From: Smittia aterrima
Lineage: Eukaryota; Arthropoda; Insecta; Diptera; Chironomidae
Reading direction: 5' to 3'
Length of the DNA stretch: 64,000 bases
Assembly: GCA_033063855.1 (NCBI GenBank)
Contig: CP093829.1
Coordinates: 20,739,537-20,803,536 of the forward strand
Made by a program: the position numbers and the translations under genes. The notes below the pieces were generated by a model. It was not told where the DNA came from, did not search any database, and worked only from the letters and a program-made list of their open reading frames with translations. Each line of letters opens with the position of its first letter. Position 1 is the first letter of the stretch. This document shows positions 1 through 9,629 of the stretch, one piece after another.

Positions 1-31
1 TGAATAAATTCAAATCAAACATATTCAATGG

Positions 32-478
32 CTAGGTATCCGAATCCGTTGAACTTTCAGTGTCTTCATCGGGGGCTGTATCGAGAGGTTTTCTGTTCAA
101 ATTTTGCACAAAACCGTCGCTGTCCTCATCGTCTTCGTGTTCTCTCTTGTTGGTGAAACTCTTCGGCCACACACCTTCCTTGTTGAACTCCTTTTGATGT
201 TCATCTGTTAGGACCCTTACGATTTCAGCCTTCACCTTGTTGCCTTCATTAATCGGCTCTACAAGTACAAAGTTCCCTCTCTTGATCCAAACGTTTTTAC
301 GAAATTTATTTGGCATTGTCACAAGATAATTTTCTGTTCCGTCTGCAGGTTGAACTTCATGGAGATTGTTGCCCTTTGAACTTATCACTCTAACAATTTG
401 TTGGGTCTCTGTTGGTAGACTTAAATCATCATCAGCGATCTCTCGTTTCACATGTTTCAATTTTGTTACTCTCGACAT
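32..478 (-). CDS. EIF1AD: EIF1AD-like RNA-binding protein
   Basis: Single-exon gene of 148 residues. The family is the eIF1A-domain protein EIF1AD, a nuclear or cytoplasmic RNA-binding protein related to translation factor eIF1A and implicated in late 40S ribosome maturation. An S1/IF1 OB-fold covers about residues 25-95. Its hallmark lines are QQIVRVISSKGNNLHEVQ, YLVTMPNKFRKNVWIKRGNF and VLVEPI. The C-terminal third is acidic and Ser/Asp-rich, as usual for the family. Human EIF1AD is about 165 residues, so the length fits. The start is the only in-frame ATG ahead of the domain. RTF2 lies 120 bp upstream on the same strand, so their UTRs must be short. Family assignment is strong; the specific function is taken from the family. 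Confidence 0.9.
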   Translation of the reverse strand: MSRVTKLKHVKREIADDDLSLPTETQQIVRVISSKGNNLHEVQPADGTENYLVTMPNKFRKNVWIKRGNFVLVEPINEGNKVKAEIVRVLTDEHQKEFNKEGVWPKSFTNKREHEDDEDSDGFVQNLNRKPLDTAPDEDTESSTDSDT

Positions 479-597
479 GTTTTCAATTTATAAACAAACA
501 TAGATAACGATAAACTAGATGAGACAAAGAAAATTGTTTCGTTGAGTTTTAAAATAAAACGTTTGAATTTATTGGAAAGATTATGAAATATACAATT

Positions 598-1561
598 TTA
601 ATTGTAGAAGGGATTGTAAGTGATCCAGTGAGCTCTTCCTTGATTCTGCTCTGACTCATGAGAAGTGAATATTGATTTGTAAACTTCTGTTGCACTTGTA
701 TCTTCAGCCACTGAATAATCTTTCTTCGATTTCTTGCTGTTTGGATCAATGAGATCTGTGATGATGGCTCGCTTCTGAGCTGCATCTGTTGTCTTCTTTA
801 AGAGTGAAGATTTACTGAAGGATTTTGATGTTCCGGGTTCCAATTTGATAGTTGCAGTAGCTTTCAACGACTCATCCTCTGATGGTTTTTCAATGTTAGA
901 CGAAGTCGCAGTTGATTCAGCAATCACAGCTTTGGACTTTTTGCTTTTCTTTTCCGCCTTCAATCTTGCAACTCGAGATTCCATTTTTGTTCTCATTAAA
1001 TCCATATCCAATTCATTTCCATTGAGAACAACGATATCCTGTTCGGAATACGGTGTCTGGCAGATTGAACAAACATTTGACTTTAATTGTTTCAAAGCTC
1101 TTTCTGAAAAAACGCAGCCACAAGTCCAGAGACCAACGAAACGGAACTGACCACTCATTTCCAATCCAATCAGAGCACAGATGAATGGAGCATTCTTGTC
1201 ATCTTCTGCTGAATAAGCTGGATTTGCAGATAACTTTAAATCTTTGATGTCCTTCATGCTTTTGATGTGACTGCAAGACTCTGGTAATCCATTTTTATCG
1301 AGAAGTTTCTCGATTACATTTTGTTTAGAATATAAACGTCCCAATCCGCACATAACAATCGGTTGTTGAAGCTTCTGTTGAGTCAACGAGCAGTGTCTCC
1401 ATCGATACATTCTTTCAGCATCCTTGTCTTTCTACAAAAAGAAAAAAAAACATAAATAAAATTTCTAAAGTTTTAAAATGTTATGAAATTACCGTTTCTG
1501 GTTTTTTCTTCAATCGAACAAGTTCATCCCGTCTTGGGATTGTTCCTCCATCGCAACCCAT
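598..1561 (-). CDS. RTF2: Replication termination factor 2 (RTF2)
   Basis: Two exons on the minus strand: 1493-1561 (23 codons, starts MGCDGGTIPRRDELVRLKK) and 598-1431, with a 61-bp intron. The product is 300 residues. The MGCDGG N-terminus and the following KDKDAER..RWRHCSLTQQ.L are diagnostic of the Rtf2 family, which acts at stalled replication forks and is removed by proteasome shuttles. A degenerate RING-like zinc element lies about residues 120-165 (LWTCGCVFSERALKQL and CSICQTPY). The tail is Lys/Ser-rich and basic, likely disordered and nuclear. An AATAAA signal on the minus strand lies near 566-571, just beyond the stop. The ATG-GGT-TGC start in exon 1 is preferred to the internal ATG because it restores the conserved N-terminus. 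Confidence 0.9.
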
Positions 1562-2544
1562 TGTTGTTTGATTTGTTTAGCAAGTTCTGATAGGTAAATT
1601 CACAAATATTATTATTTTTCTTGCGACGAAGTTTTTGGCTGCGTTCAAAGTCAAATTTGTGGATGCGTTCAAGATTACAAATTGAAGAAGTTCGTTAAAA
1701 ATAAAAATTGATCTTGATTTTATTATCCGCGATCTAATTACAGGAATCAACGTCTGGAATGACTAACTTAAAATAATTCGATCCGGTTCCCATGCAATTA
1801 GATGACACAATAATCTACATAAATTAAAAATCTCAATCGACAGCACACGATTCAATTTTAATTCCGATTTCATTTGCATAGGAAACAAATTACTGATTAG
1901 AGATGTTTCCTGTTGCTTCAGCTGACAACGCGCATGATCATTTTCACGTGTATTTTAAATAAGTGCAAATATTTTTAATCTTCTTCGTCGAAGTAGTTTT
2001 GGTACTTACCATTCTTCATATTCTTTTCTTCTCCATATAATTTTATGACTGCACAAAGTATTATCATTTTAAAAATATGATCGTCGTATACATGCTGCGT
2101 TGTTGCGTGTTAAAATCCCATTCAGCATTATTCCGAAGAAGGCAACAATAATTCACTTTAATTGAGTTGATGATGTGTTTGTAACTTGAAGAATTTTTTT
2201 CATCAGTAACAAAAGTAGCATCTTGCTTTGCTTTATTGCATTAATCTTGCTTTTATCTGCAAGAAATTCGATAATTATCCAGTTAAGGTCTTTGGTTGTG
2301 TTGGAGGTAAAGAAAATTAAAGAACTCTTTGAAATTGCTGGCATTGCTAATTTAAACTTTGATGAAAGCGACAGAGATTTTTGAAATATTTCTAATAAAC
2401 AAAAGCTCATTCTGCAGAATTTTAATTATTCTCGAGCAGAGCAGAACAGAAGTTTTGTTTCATTATATTGCAATTTATTCTCGCATGCTGGGAAGCAGAA
2501 AAATGTAAACGAAGTCGAGAAGAACACATCGTGAGCAGATTTAT
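1562..2544. other. Intergenic stretch, no gene seen
   Basis: About 1 kb between the 5' end of RTF2 (minus) and the promoter of the next plus-strand gene. No open frame here has a plausible start, splice sites or family likeness. An 85-codon open frame on the minus strand (2153-2410) is Leu/Ile/Ser-rich and looks like chance. It probably carries RTF2 upstream control sequences and distal control of the secreted-protein gene. Confidence 0.5.
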
Positions 2545-2583
2545 TATAAGAGAAGCTTGTTTTGAAGAAAAGCTTCAGTTCCA
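2545..2583 (+). promoter_or_regulatory. TATA box plus initiator of the small secreted-protein gene
   Basis: TATAAG begins at 2545 and a perfect arthropod initiator TCAGTT places the likely start site at A2577, 32 bp downstream, which is textbook spacing. The predicted 5' UTR to the ATG at 2673 is about 96 nt. The same TATA plus TCAGTT arrangement recurs ahead of the sulfotransferase gene at 34.45 kb. Confidence 0.7.
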
Positions 2584-2672
2584 TTTTAGCTTCGGAGTAG
2601 TAAAGAACTTTGCGAAATAATAAACGTTTTCGTGTGAATTTTTAACTTGACGTTTAGTAACGGAAAAGAGCA

Positions 2673-4101
2673 ATGGATAAAACTTTTGTTGCCGCTCTTG
2701 CTATTTTAGCAGTATTCAATCAGTTCACCGGTAAGCGAACAAAAAATTATTGGGAATGACGACCTCCTGACATCATCATCGCAGTCAAATTCCTGAATCA
2801 ATATTCGAGAAAAAGAATAAAAAGTATTCGGTGAATTCCAATCAGTTTCATCGTCCACTTATAACAATGTTATGTTCGCCGTCAAAACTAATGATCGAAG
2901 ACGTTGAAGCGACTCACTGAGAGAAACCGTTAATAGCAATTAATCTCACAAAAAAAAAAGAAGTTTTTCGGAATGAACTAAGCCAAGTGCAGGAATCAGG
3001 AAGTAATGATCATGATTAGACCAAATTGAATGATTGAAGTTACAGCCTACACGGAAAGAGTTCAATGATTTGATTAACGAAGCATTAGGCGAACTTTTCG
3101 CACTTCAACTCGCTAAGCTTTGTCATTTACGAGATGATGTTCATTTCTTCTTGTTACACGCTTTAGCACCAGTCGGAAACAAACAAAAGGTCATAACGGA
3201 TCAACAAGAAATAAACATTTTTTTCTCTCTTCTAACAACCATCTGACTCAACAGATCAATTTAAACCGCGAAAAAGTCTTAACGAGTCTGTGGAAAAAAA
3301 TCGTTTAAGTCTGTAAAGTATCTTCTTCGATTTTTTTGATGTAATCCGTTGCTGACTAAATCTAAACGGCGGATCTGATGACAATTTCTTCTATTCTATC
3401 AAGATTCCTATACAAATTGAGTCGGACTCTGTTCATCTGATTGTAATATTCATGATTCATGAAAACGATTTTTTTTTCTTAGCATTCAAGGAAAAAAACC
3501 TTAATAATGAGTTTTTAAATTTCATCACGATCGAAGATGAGAAAACCAAGCAAAACAGAAAATAAAATAGAATTCCTCACAGTTGCTGATTTCATTGTTT
3601 CGACGATTCTTATTCAGAAATTCGAGCTTCTGCGAAGTTTCGTATTGTGAGCGATCGCTTTCTTTAAAATGATAAAATTATCGTAGATTGAGTCTTCAAT
3701 GAAATTACTTTTTGTAGACTCCAAGCCGGTTTATCAATATCTCGCACCGCTTGAGGGCCACGTCCCAGTTTATATTCGGTTTGGTGATCAATCATTAGCT
3801 GAGATCAATCCGAGCTTAGCTGAAGCATTTGGAGAACATGAAGTTGTTGCACGAAACATTAAATCTGTGAGTAAAAAATTGAAGTCATTAGAATTACGCT
3901 AATTACACTTGTTTCAATCTAAAGGAGAGTGAGCCGTCAGCTGAACTGTCGCCTTCAAGTTTCGATATGATCGCATCATCGAAAATCGCTGAAGAAGCTT
4001 CAAAGATCCAACCGATGATCCCAAGCTTGCCATTCTTTGCTGACAAAGTTGAAGACTCAAAGTCCTCATCTTCATCCGAAACGACAACGAAAAAAGAATA
4101 A
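2673..4101 (+). CDS. Small secreted protein of unknown function
   Basis: Three coding exons: 2673-2730, 3718-3866 and 3925-4101. They join in frame (phase 1, then phase 0) to give 127 residues. Exon 1 encodes a signal peptide (MDKTFVAALAILAVFN). Exon 2 encodes a compact segment, YQYLAPLEGHVPVYIRFGDQ followed by LAEINPSLAEAFGEHE. Exon 3 is Ser/Glu/Lys-rich, contains MIPSLPFFADK and ends in a Ser-Thr-Lys tail. The exon structure is secure because frame and splice sites agree at both joins. An AATAAA lies at 4116-4121. The strong TATA promoter suggests a regulated, possibly abundant transcript. I do not recognise the family. It looks like an insect extracellular or cuticle-associated small protein, but no function can be assigned. 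An open frame in intron 1 (3034-3246) cannot join in phase and was left out. Confidence 0.75.
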
Positions 4102-4559
4102 AATAATCAATTTAAAATAAAATGTACACGAATCGCACATGAATCACTTAAATTGCAAGGATACTTTTACTCGACGAAACGTTTCTAGATGAAAATAAAG
4201 TGCAGGTCATGCTTTTACCTCGAAAATGTAATTTTTTAGTTCTTTTCGATTTTGCGTTCTTACGATTTCAGTTGAACAAGAATGTCAATGTCTTGTTTCT
4301 TTGTGTTTTCCTTTATCGGCGCAAATTTACTTTTCTTCTTTTTGCCAAAACTTTAGTCTTGGTCCAGCACTTTAGCCTTGGTTTAAAGAGGTAATTAATC
4401 TTAAATAAGAGTAATTAAAGGAAAGTTCAATAGACGTTAAGATTTCAAAAAGTTGAAACGACATCAACGAGAGAAACGAGAAACATTGCAAAAACGTTTT
4501 CAAGAAAACTGACAAAGTTCATTTTTTCGTCTCTAAAAAAAATTTTAAAAAGAGTGAAA
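4102..4559. other. Short intergenic stretch
   Basis: Holds the 3' end of the secreted-protein gene (AATAAA at 4116-4121) and presumably the promoter and 5' leader of the RING gene starting at 4560. The open frame at 4200-4394 has no ATG start and is Phe/Leu-rich, as expected by chance in T-rich DNA. Confidence 0.5.
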
Positions 4560-5363
4560 ATGTTGGTTCACTGCCCGATTTGTTCTGAAATCTTGTTGCC
4601 ATCAGACGTATTGATGACAACGCCATGTGGACATATCTTTCATAACTCGTGTTTGTCTCGGTGGATTGGAAAGTAAAAAATTTCGTTCTGCTCTTCTTTG
4701 TTTATTTTCTTTCTGCGACCCAAATTCCAATAAATATTTTTTTTTCCAATCCTTCTCTATCAGTAACACGACTTGTCCCCAGTGTCGCTCGCCAGCTAAC
4801 AGTGCAACTATTCATCGCGTTTTCTTGCCAGAAGTCAACTTTCAAGATAATGATTCTTTAATCGAAAGACTAAATGATATCAACAAGCAGAAACATGAGT
4901 GCGAACGCAAGTTAAAAGAGCATGAGCAAAAAGATAAAGCTAAAGACATCGAGCTAAGAAGATATAAAAAGGATTATCACAGAGTTTTGCGACGAAATCT
5001 GAGAAAAAAAGGTAAAGCTGTGTAAGATTGATATGAAGTTGACAACTCAAGGCTAAACTTTCGTATCGCCCTCCAGGCATTGACAACATTCCAACACGTC
5101 ACCATAAAAGGTCCACCGCCAATATTCAAGAAGCTCAACCACAAGCTCGTTCCACTAAAAATCATCCAAGTTCGTCACTTACTACTCAACAAAAGAAGAC
5201 AAGAAGGAATCCAACAAGGGCACAACGCAGTAAGCTTTATTTCCAAAGGAAACGAATGGAGCATCGAAACAACAATGGTCCATCAGGTTCAGCAGAGTTA
5301 GAAACCTCAAATAGAGTTAGTATCGAATTAACAGATGCAATCAGTGTCAGCTCTGACGATTAA
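4560..5363 (+). CDS. RING-finger protein, TRAIP/no-poles-like E3 ligase
   Basis: Three exons, 4560-4672, 4764-5011 and 5077-5363, give 215 residues. The N-terminus is a complete RING split by intron 1: CPIC at residues 5-8, then TTPCGHIFHNSCLSRWI, then CPQCR about residue 42. The pattern C-x2-C...C-x-H-x2-H-x2-C...C-x2-C is that of RING-H2 E3 ligases. A Lys/Glu-rich helix, probably coiled coil, follows at about residues 60-120. A basic Ser/Asn/Gln-rich tail ends in VSSDD. The RING order and the HRVFLPE-like linker resemble TRAIP (Drosophila nopo), a ubiquitin ligase of DNA-damage and replication-fork control. However, the protein is only about half the usual TRAIP length (400-470). It could be a shortened paralogue or another small RING ligase. 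An AATAAA lies near 5518. Confidence 0.65.
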
Positions 5364-5637
5364 AAGATAATCTCAAGATCGAAGACGTTTTTCGATACCA
5401 AAACTGGAAAGAACTCTCGGGAACCGCCTTAACTTCTCTAAGCTTCTCGTGTGATTATAACTTTATAATTAGTTGAACTTTTTTTTTCAGAAATTAAGAG
5501 CAGAATGAATGAAATTGAATAAAATTTAAATAAAACTTAATTTAACGCTAAATTTTAAATTGAAGGGGCTTGCAAGAATGTCTTGTTTTGATTTTTTTTT
5601 TCTCTCTCGAACGCTGCTAAAAGTTAAGTAAATTAAA

Positions 5638-6205
5638 ATGTGTACTTTACGACCGTTTGTGTGCAATGACATGTTCAAGTTCAATGGCGTGAATCTTGAT
5701 CCATTGACAGAGACCTACGGACTTTCATTCTACATGCAATATTTGTCGCATTGGCCAGAATACTTTCAAGTTGCGGAATCGCCGAATGGAGAAATCATGG
5801 GATACAGTAAGTTAAGCGATTTTGAGTCGAAACCTTCATTAAATAACATTCTTTTTAGTTATGGGGAAAGCAGAAGGACACGGAGATAACTTCCACGGAC
5901 ACGTTACAGCTCTAACAGTTTCGCCTGATTATCGTCGACTTGGGTTAGCTGCTACGCTCATGAAATTTCTCGAAGACGTCTCAGAGAAGAAGAGATGTTA
6001 CTTTGTAGATCTTTTTGTGCGTGTTAGCAATACGATTGCCATCAACATGTATCATCATCTTGGATATATCGTTTACCGGACAGTTCTTGAATATTATTCG
6101 GGAGATGAAGATGCTTACGATATGAGAAAAGCTCTGAAGAGGGACGTCGGCAAGAAGTCAATGATACCACAACAACATCCTGTGAGACCAGAGGATATTG
6201 ACTGA
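5638..6205 (+). CDS. NAA20: NatB catalytic subunit NAA20 (N-alpha-acetyltransferase 20)
   Basis: Two exons, 5638-5806 and 5859-6205, separated by a 52-bp intron, give 171 residues, close to human NAA20 (178). It is the GNAT-fold catalytic subunit of NatB, which co-translationally acetylates N-termini beginning Met-Asp, -Glu, -Asn or -Gln with its partner NAA25. Visible hallmarks are the N-terminal TTLRPF-like start, NLDPLTETYG, the HGHVTALTVSP strand, the acetyl-CoA loop RRLGLA, VRVSNTIAINMYHHLGY and the C-terminal RPEDID. The junction codon (A|TT, Ile) restores GYIMGKAEG. Its 3' coding end and UTR have been copied to two further places in the next 5 kb (see the duplicated segments). Confidence 0.95.
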
Positions 6206-6256
6206 AACTTATTGTATTGAATGGAAGAGAAGACAATTAAAATGCTGAAAACAAAA

Positions 6257-6440
6257 TTAAACATTTTTTGTTTATTCTGTCAACTTTACTTTATCTTGAA
6301 GTATTTCAATCTTAAATTCCATGTAAGATTCTTTATGCGTTTCAGCCCATTGATTAGTTTTTGTGAAAATGATGAAAAGCTTTAAGCGCATTTCGTGAAA
6401 GCCAACGAGAAATTGATGAGAAAGTTGTATCTGAAATAAA
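6257..6440 (-). pseudogene. SAMTOR 3'-end remnant, copy 1
   Basis: About 100 bp (6259-6361) directly after NAA20 match the reverse complement of the last codons and 3' end of the intact SAMTOR gene at 11585-11690. A short segment (6362-6430) that lies in front of the NAA20 fragment in copies 2 and 3 follows. No SAMTOR reading frame survives here. The arrangement shows that NAA20 and SAMTOR were once convergent neighbours in this unit and that SAMTOR was then lost except for its tail. Confidence 0.7.
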
Positions 6441-6595
6441 ATGTTTTATTATGATTAAAACAAAATTTAAATTTTCTAAAAAATTTTATTGAAACTTTAA
6501 ATTTTGCTTATTTTTAAATTATGAAGCTGAAAAAAAAATCTTTATTATCTACTCTAAATATTTACATTAAATCTTTACATTTCATTATAAAAAAA

Positions 6596-7547
6596 TTATT
6601 TCCTTCCTTTGGTCTCGTCTCCTTCCTGTCCATCTGTTCCGTCCTTCACCTAAAATGTAAAAAACAAAATTAAAACTTTGAAAAATAATTTTTTTAACTT
6701 GTTTTCCAATTTTTCCCAATTGGAAAACAAATTAAAAAAATCTATTTGAAACAAAATCCGAAACAGAAGTTCCACCATCGGGGTTTCGGATTGGGAAATT
6801 CCTCAGTCCATGAGAAACCCCAGCCTTCTGGTGTAAGGCCTCTACTCTCGGGCAATGCCTCTACCCACCGGCGAGTCCTCGCCTGTGGGTCTTCTTGGCG
6901 ATGCTCTGCCCGAGAGTAACCGTCCAACCCTTCTGGTTCGGGCAATGCCTCTACCCACCGGCGAGTCCTCGCCTGTGGGTCTTCTTGGCATTCCGCTGCC
7001 CGAGAGAAACCGCTCAACCATTCGTGTTCCTTCTCGGGCAATGCCTCTACCCACCGGCGAGTTCTCGCCTGTGAGTCTTCTTGGCATTCCGCTGCCTGTT
7101 TCGGATCCTGTTTCATACTCACGTGAAACCCAAGCTCCCCATACTCCTCCCATTCCTTTTCCCATTCCTCTTCCCATTCCCCTTCACTCCCCATCTCCCT
7201 TTTTCCCCAACAAGTTTTCCACCATTTTGCCATTTTCCTGAAAAAAAAAGAAAAAAATTAAATATTTGTCATTTTCGGTTATTCTTGCAATTTAAAACTG
7301 TACTCGAATCAGTACTTTAGTTATAAAAACAAAAAACACAAAAAAAAATTTTATCACGCTTCTTTTACCGCGTAATTTTAATTTTTTAACTTACGTTTTG
7401 ATTTTCGCTCGTATTTCGCTCACAATAAATTGTAAATTGCAGAAATTCCGAAGTTTGCTGAGATACCGATTTTCCAAAAAATTTCGAGAAAAAAAAAGTT
7501 TGCTGAGATTTTTTTTTGAAATTTTTGTTTTGTCTCAATTCCAACAT
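6596..7547 (-). CDS. Candidate small spliced gene, acidic Trp/Glu-rich product
   Basis: Signals on the minus strand suggest a real transcript. There is a strong donor (AAC|GTAAGT, exon end 7395) after an open frame from ATG 7547. There is a good acceptor (T9CAG) with an exon from 7237 holding ATG 7233, and a strong GTGAGT donor at 7122/7123. The final exon, 6596-6649, begins after TTTTACATTTTAG and ends TAA. An AATAAA on the same strand lies near 6542. Joining 7123-7233 to 6596-6649 is in frame and gives 54 residues, from MAKWWKTCWGKREMGS to a KDGTDGQEGDETKGRK end, with a Trp/Glu-rich middle. The intron removed would hold the GC-rich tandem repeat. If that intron is retained, a 163-residue repeat protein results instead. 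I recognise no family. It is low-confidence but better supported than chance. Confidence 0.35.
6849..7110. repeat. GC-rich tandem repeat, three units of 90, 90+6 and about 75 bp
   Basis: Three head-to-tail units start at 6849, 6939 and 7035, each opening with CGGGCAATGCCTCTACCCAC. Unit spacing is 90 and 96 bp, both multiples of three. As a result three long frames stay open (minus 163 and 111 codons, plus 128 codons). The minus frame reads EDPQARTRRWVEALPE in each unit. Base composition is far richer in G+C than the flanks. A pyrimidine run with CCCATTCC repeats follows to about 7210. It sits between duplicated NAA20/SAMTOR fragments. It may be a minisatellite inside an intron, or coding repeats. 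Confidence 0.8.
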
Positions 7548-7839
7548 TTTTCGGAACTGAAAGCATACAGAAGATCATTAGGAAACAATAAATAACTTTT
7601 TCGATGTGACGCAAAGTGTAATGAGTCTATAAATTCAAATCCAGTTGATTAACGAAATCGCCGAAAGTAAACAAAAAATTCAAATCCTGAAAAACAAAAC
7701 ATTTGTGAAGTTGCAGAAAAAAACAATTTAGTGATGGAAATAAGTGAATTAGCCAGAAGAAATGTGCACAGAAGTTCTCAGTAGGATCGCTGTTTATCGA
7801 GAAATCAAAAGAAGTTTACGTTATCCGCCGATTTTGAGA

Positions 7840-8375
7840 TAAAATCAAAACAAAAATCTCGGAAAGCTGAAATGTGAAAAGTAATGACTAGAAAAGTTGT
7901 AAATTCGCTAAAGTTTGTGTACATTGCCAACAGTTTAATGTCAACATGAATCGGGACAATGATTTATAAGGTGAAAGTTACAAAAATACATCAAACTTAT
8001 CAAATAAGGTTCAGTGATCAGTGAAAATGATGAAAATCTCTAAGCGCATTTCGTGAATAGAAAAAGCTCTCGCCGAATGTTTTGTGATGAGAACGAAGTT
8101 GTGATGAACCACTGAGGTTGTAAGAACTTCTAAAAGCTAACGAGAAATTGATGAGAATGTTGAAAGAGCAGAATAACTTGTTAAGTTGTGAAAAAAGAAA
8201 CTTCTTCCAAGTCATGTTGAAGCACTTCAGCTTAGATTCGTTTTCTCTCAACATGATGAATGATATGAGAAAAGCCAATGATACCTCAACAACATCCTGT
8301 GAGACCAGAAGATATTGACTGAAACTTATTGTATTGAATGGAAGAGAAGACAATTAAAATGCTGAAAACATTAAA
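7840..8375 (+). repeat. Duplicated segment, copy 2, with NAA20 3' fragment
   Basis: 7840-7960 matches 11200-11310 (shared TTTGTGTACATTGCC and ATGTCAACATGA stretches). 8022-8165 matches 11355-11440. 8272-8375 matches the last codons and 3' UTR of NAA20 (6155-6258), including CATCCTGTGAGACCAGAGGA with one change, and the same UTR ATTGAATGGAAGAGAAGACA. The NAA20 portion is only the C-terminal end, so it is a pseudogene fragment. Its order relative to the SAMTOR tail that follows is the same as in copies 1 and 3. Confidence 0.75.
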
Positions 8376-8592
8376 CATTTTTTGGTTTTATTCTGTCAAC
8401 TTTACTTTATCTTGAGGTATTTCAATCTTAAATTCCATGTAAGATTCTTTATGCGTTTCAGCCCATTGATTAGTTATGCATTCTGGGGTTTTTCGAAACG
8501 CCATGCAAGTCAAGTTCTTCAGCTTCTCGACTTTGATGCGAGTGAAACCAATTCACAGCAGTTGCTTATGCTGGTGGTTTGCTTGGTGAGTT
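8376..8592 (-). pseudogene. SAMTOR pseudogene with large internal deletion, copy 2
   Basis: 8376-8555 matches the 3' end of SAMTOR (11585-11762) at high identity, including the stretch encoding the TCMAFRKTPEC region. The sequence then jumps at about 8556-8560 to CAGTTGCTTATGCT, which matches the extreme 5' end of the gene (12461-12474). About 690 bp of the middle are missing, so only the first dozen and last 60 or so codons are represented. The short match at the 5' side (about 25 bp) makes the exact junction tentative. Confidence 0.6.
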
Positions 8593-8839
8593 AGATTTTC
8601 TTAGCTTAAGAGACACTTAGACAGTTTATCGACTTCAAGGTTTATTCGCTATATTCTCTGTAATTTCATCCGCTGAGTTTCTTTACTTCATTTGCTTCCG
8701 GCCTTTGATGAAAGCTTTCAATAACAAGATTTATCCATTTCCACCACAAAATCGAAGAAAACTTAACTTTTTTGTCAGCTACTTCTTTGATTATCTTCGA
8801 TCATCTACAATTGGATGTTTCAACTTCATAGCAACAGAG

Positions 8840-9474
8840 AAATCAAAGATTGCGAAAATCTTGTGGGTCGGTCACCATCTCAGTTGCTGCACTTTATCAA
8901 ATCAGTAAAACAACTTTGAGCGTCTTTCAACAATTCACATCCGAACAAATCTGAATCACACTCGATGGTAGAAAATGCCCTGCAATAACTTTCGTGAGCG
9001 ATTTCCAACCTGATTTTGTTAAGTTGAATCGTGCAGCGAACACTTATTACATTGAAACTTTCTTTGAAATTTCTATACGAAACTTTACAGCAGAATTAAT
9101 CAAGAATTTCATCAACGATCGACTAATAGCTCATCATGTCATTTGCTACGATAATGCGCTCTTTCTCACGGAGATGGTTCCTTTCAACTTTTCAATTATA
9201 TGTTGAAGTTTAATAACGAGACGAAAAAGTTGGCCATAAAGACTTCAATTTGCGCTCAACTTTTATCAAGATTGAAGAACCACATCGAACTAAAAGAAAA
9301 TCATCTTAAAGCTGATCGTCTCTTGGTTCTTGATTTTGTGGCAATTATAATCAAGAACATGGAATCATCATTGAAACAAAAGCTACTCAACTTCATTGCA
9401 CCAGATTTGGAGATGAAATTGAACGATATAGAGAACGCACATCTTAAATCTTTCAAAGAAATCCTTGTAAAATA
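8840..9474 (+). pseudogene. Decayed BTB-domain protein gene
   Basis: Conceptual translation in the frame of 8994 reads ITLDGRKCPAITFV...DFVKLN...EISIRNFTAELIKNFI, then NALFLTEMVPFNF. This follows the BTB/POZ pattern (dGrkfPAhkfvL..sPvF.klf, I.i.dfspe..k..l.fiYtg, nal.Ll..a..f). An in-frame TGA interrupts it at about 8955. The frame shifts near 9195 into a second open frame, 9200-9474, which is helical and Lys/Leu-rich and ends SFKEILVK. No splice sites that would repair both breaks are evident. I therefore call it a broken gene rather than an intron-containing one. The BTB likeness is by pattern only. Confidence 0.4.
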
Positions 9475-9629
9475 AATAACTGAAATAATAAATTTGAACT
9501 TTCACACTCCTCGATCAGGTTTTTTTATTGAACGGAAACAAATCGAAACTTCTAGAAACGCAAATTGAGTTTTTGTTAAATTACTTACAATTAATTACAA
9601 TAGAAAGCATTAAATCTCACAACAAGAGT

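Noticed and set aside
2153..2410. 85-codon minus-strand open frame
   Set aside because: Low-complexity Ser/Leu/Ile composition, no family likeness, no promoter or splice context.
3034..3246. Open frame in intron 1 of the secreted-protein gene preceded by TTACAG
   Set aside because: Exon 1 ends in phase 1 and this segment would need phase 0; joining in phase meets a TGA within a few codons. Exon 1 joins cleanly to 3718 instead.
6855..7241. 128-codon plus-strand open frame over the tandem repeat
   Set aside because: Explained by the repeat period being a multiple of three; the splice signals present are on the other strand.
8018..8353. Minus-strand open frames sharing an N-terminus at 6.2, 8.35 and 11.57 kb
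   Set aside because: They are antisense to the duplicated NAA20 3' end; similarity reflects the duplication, not coding.
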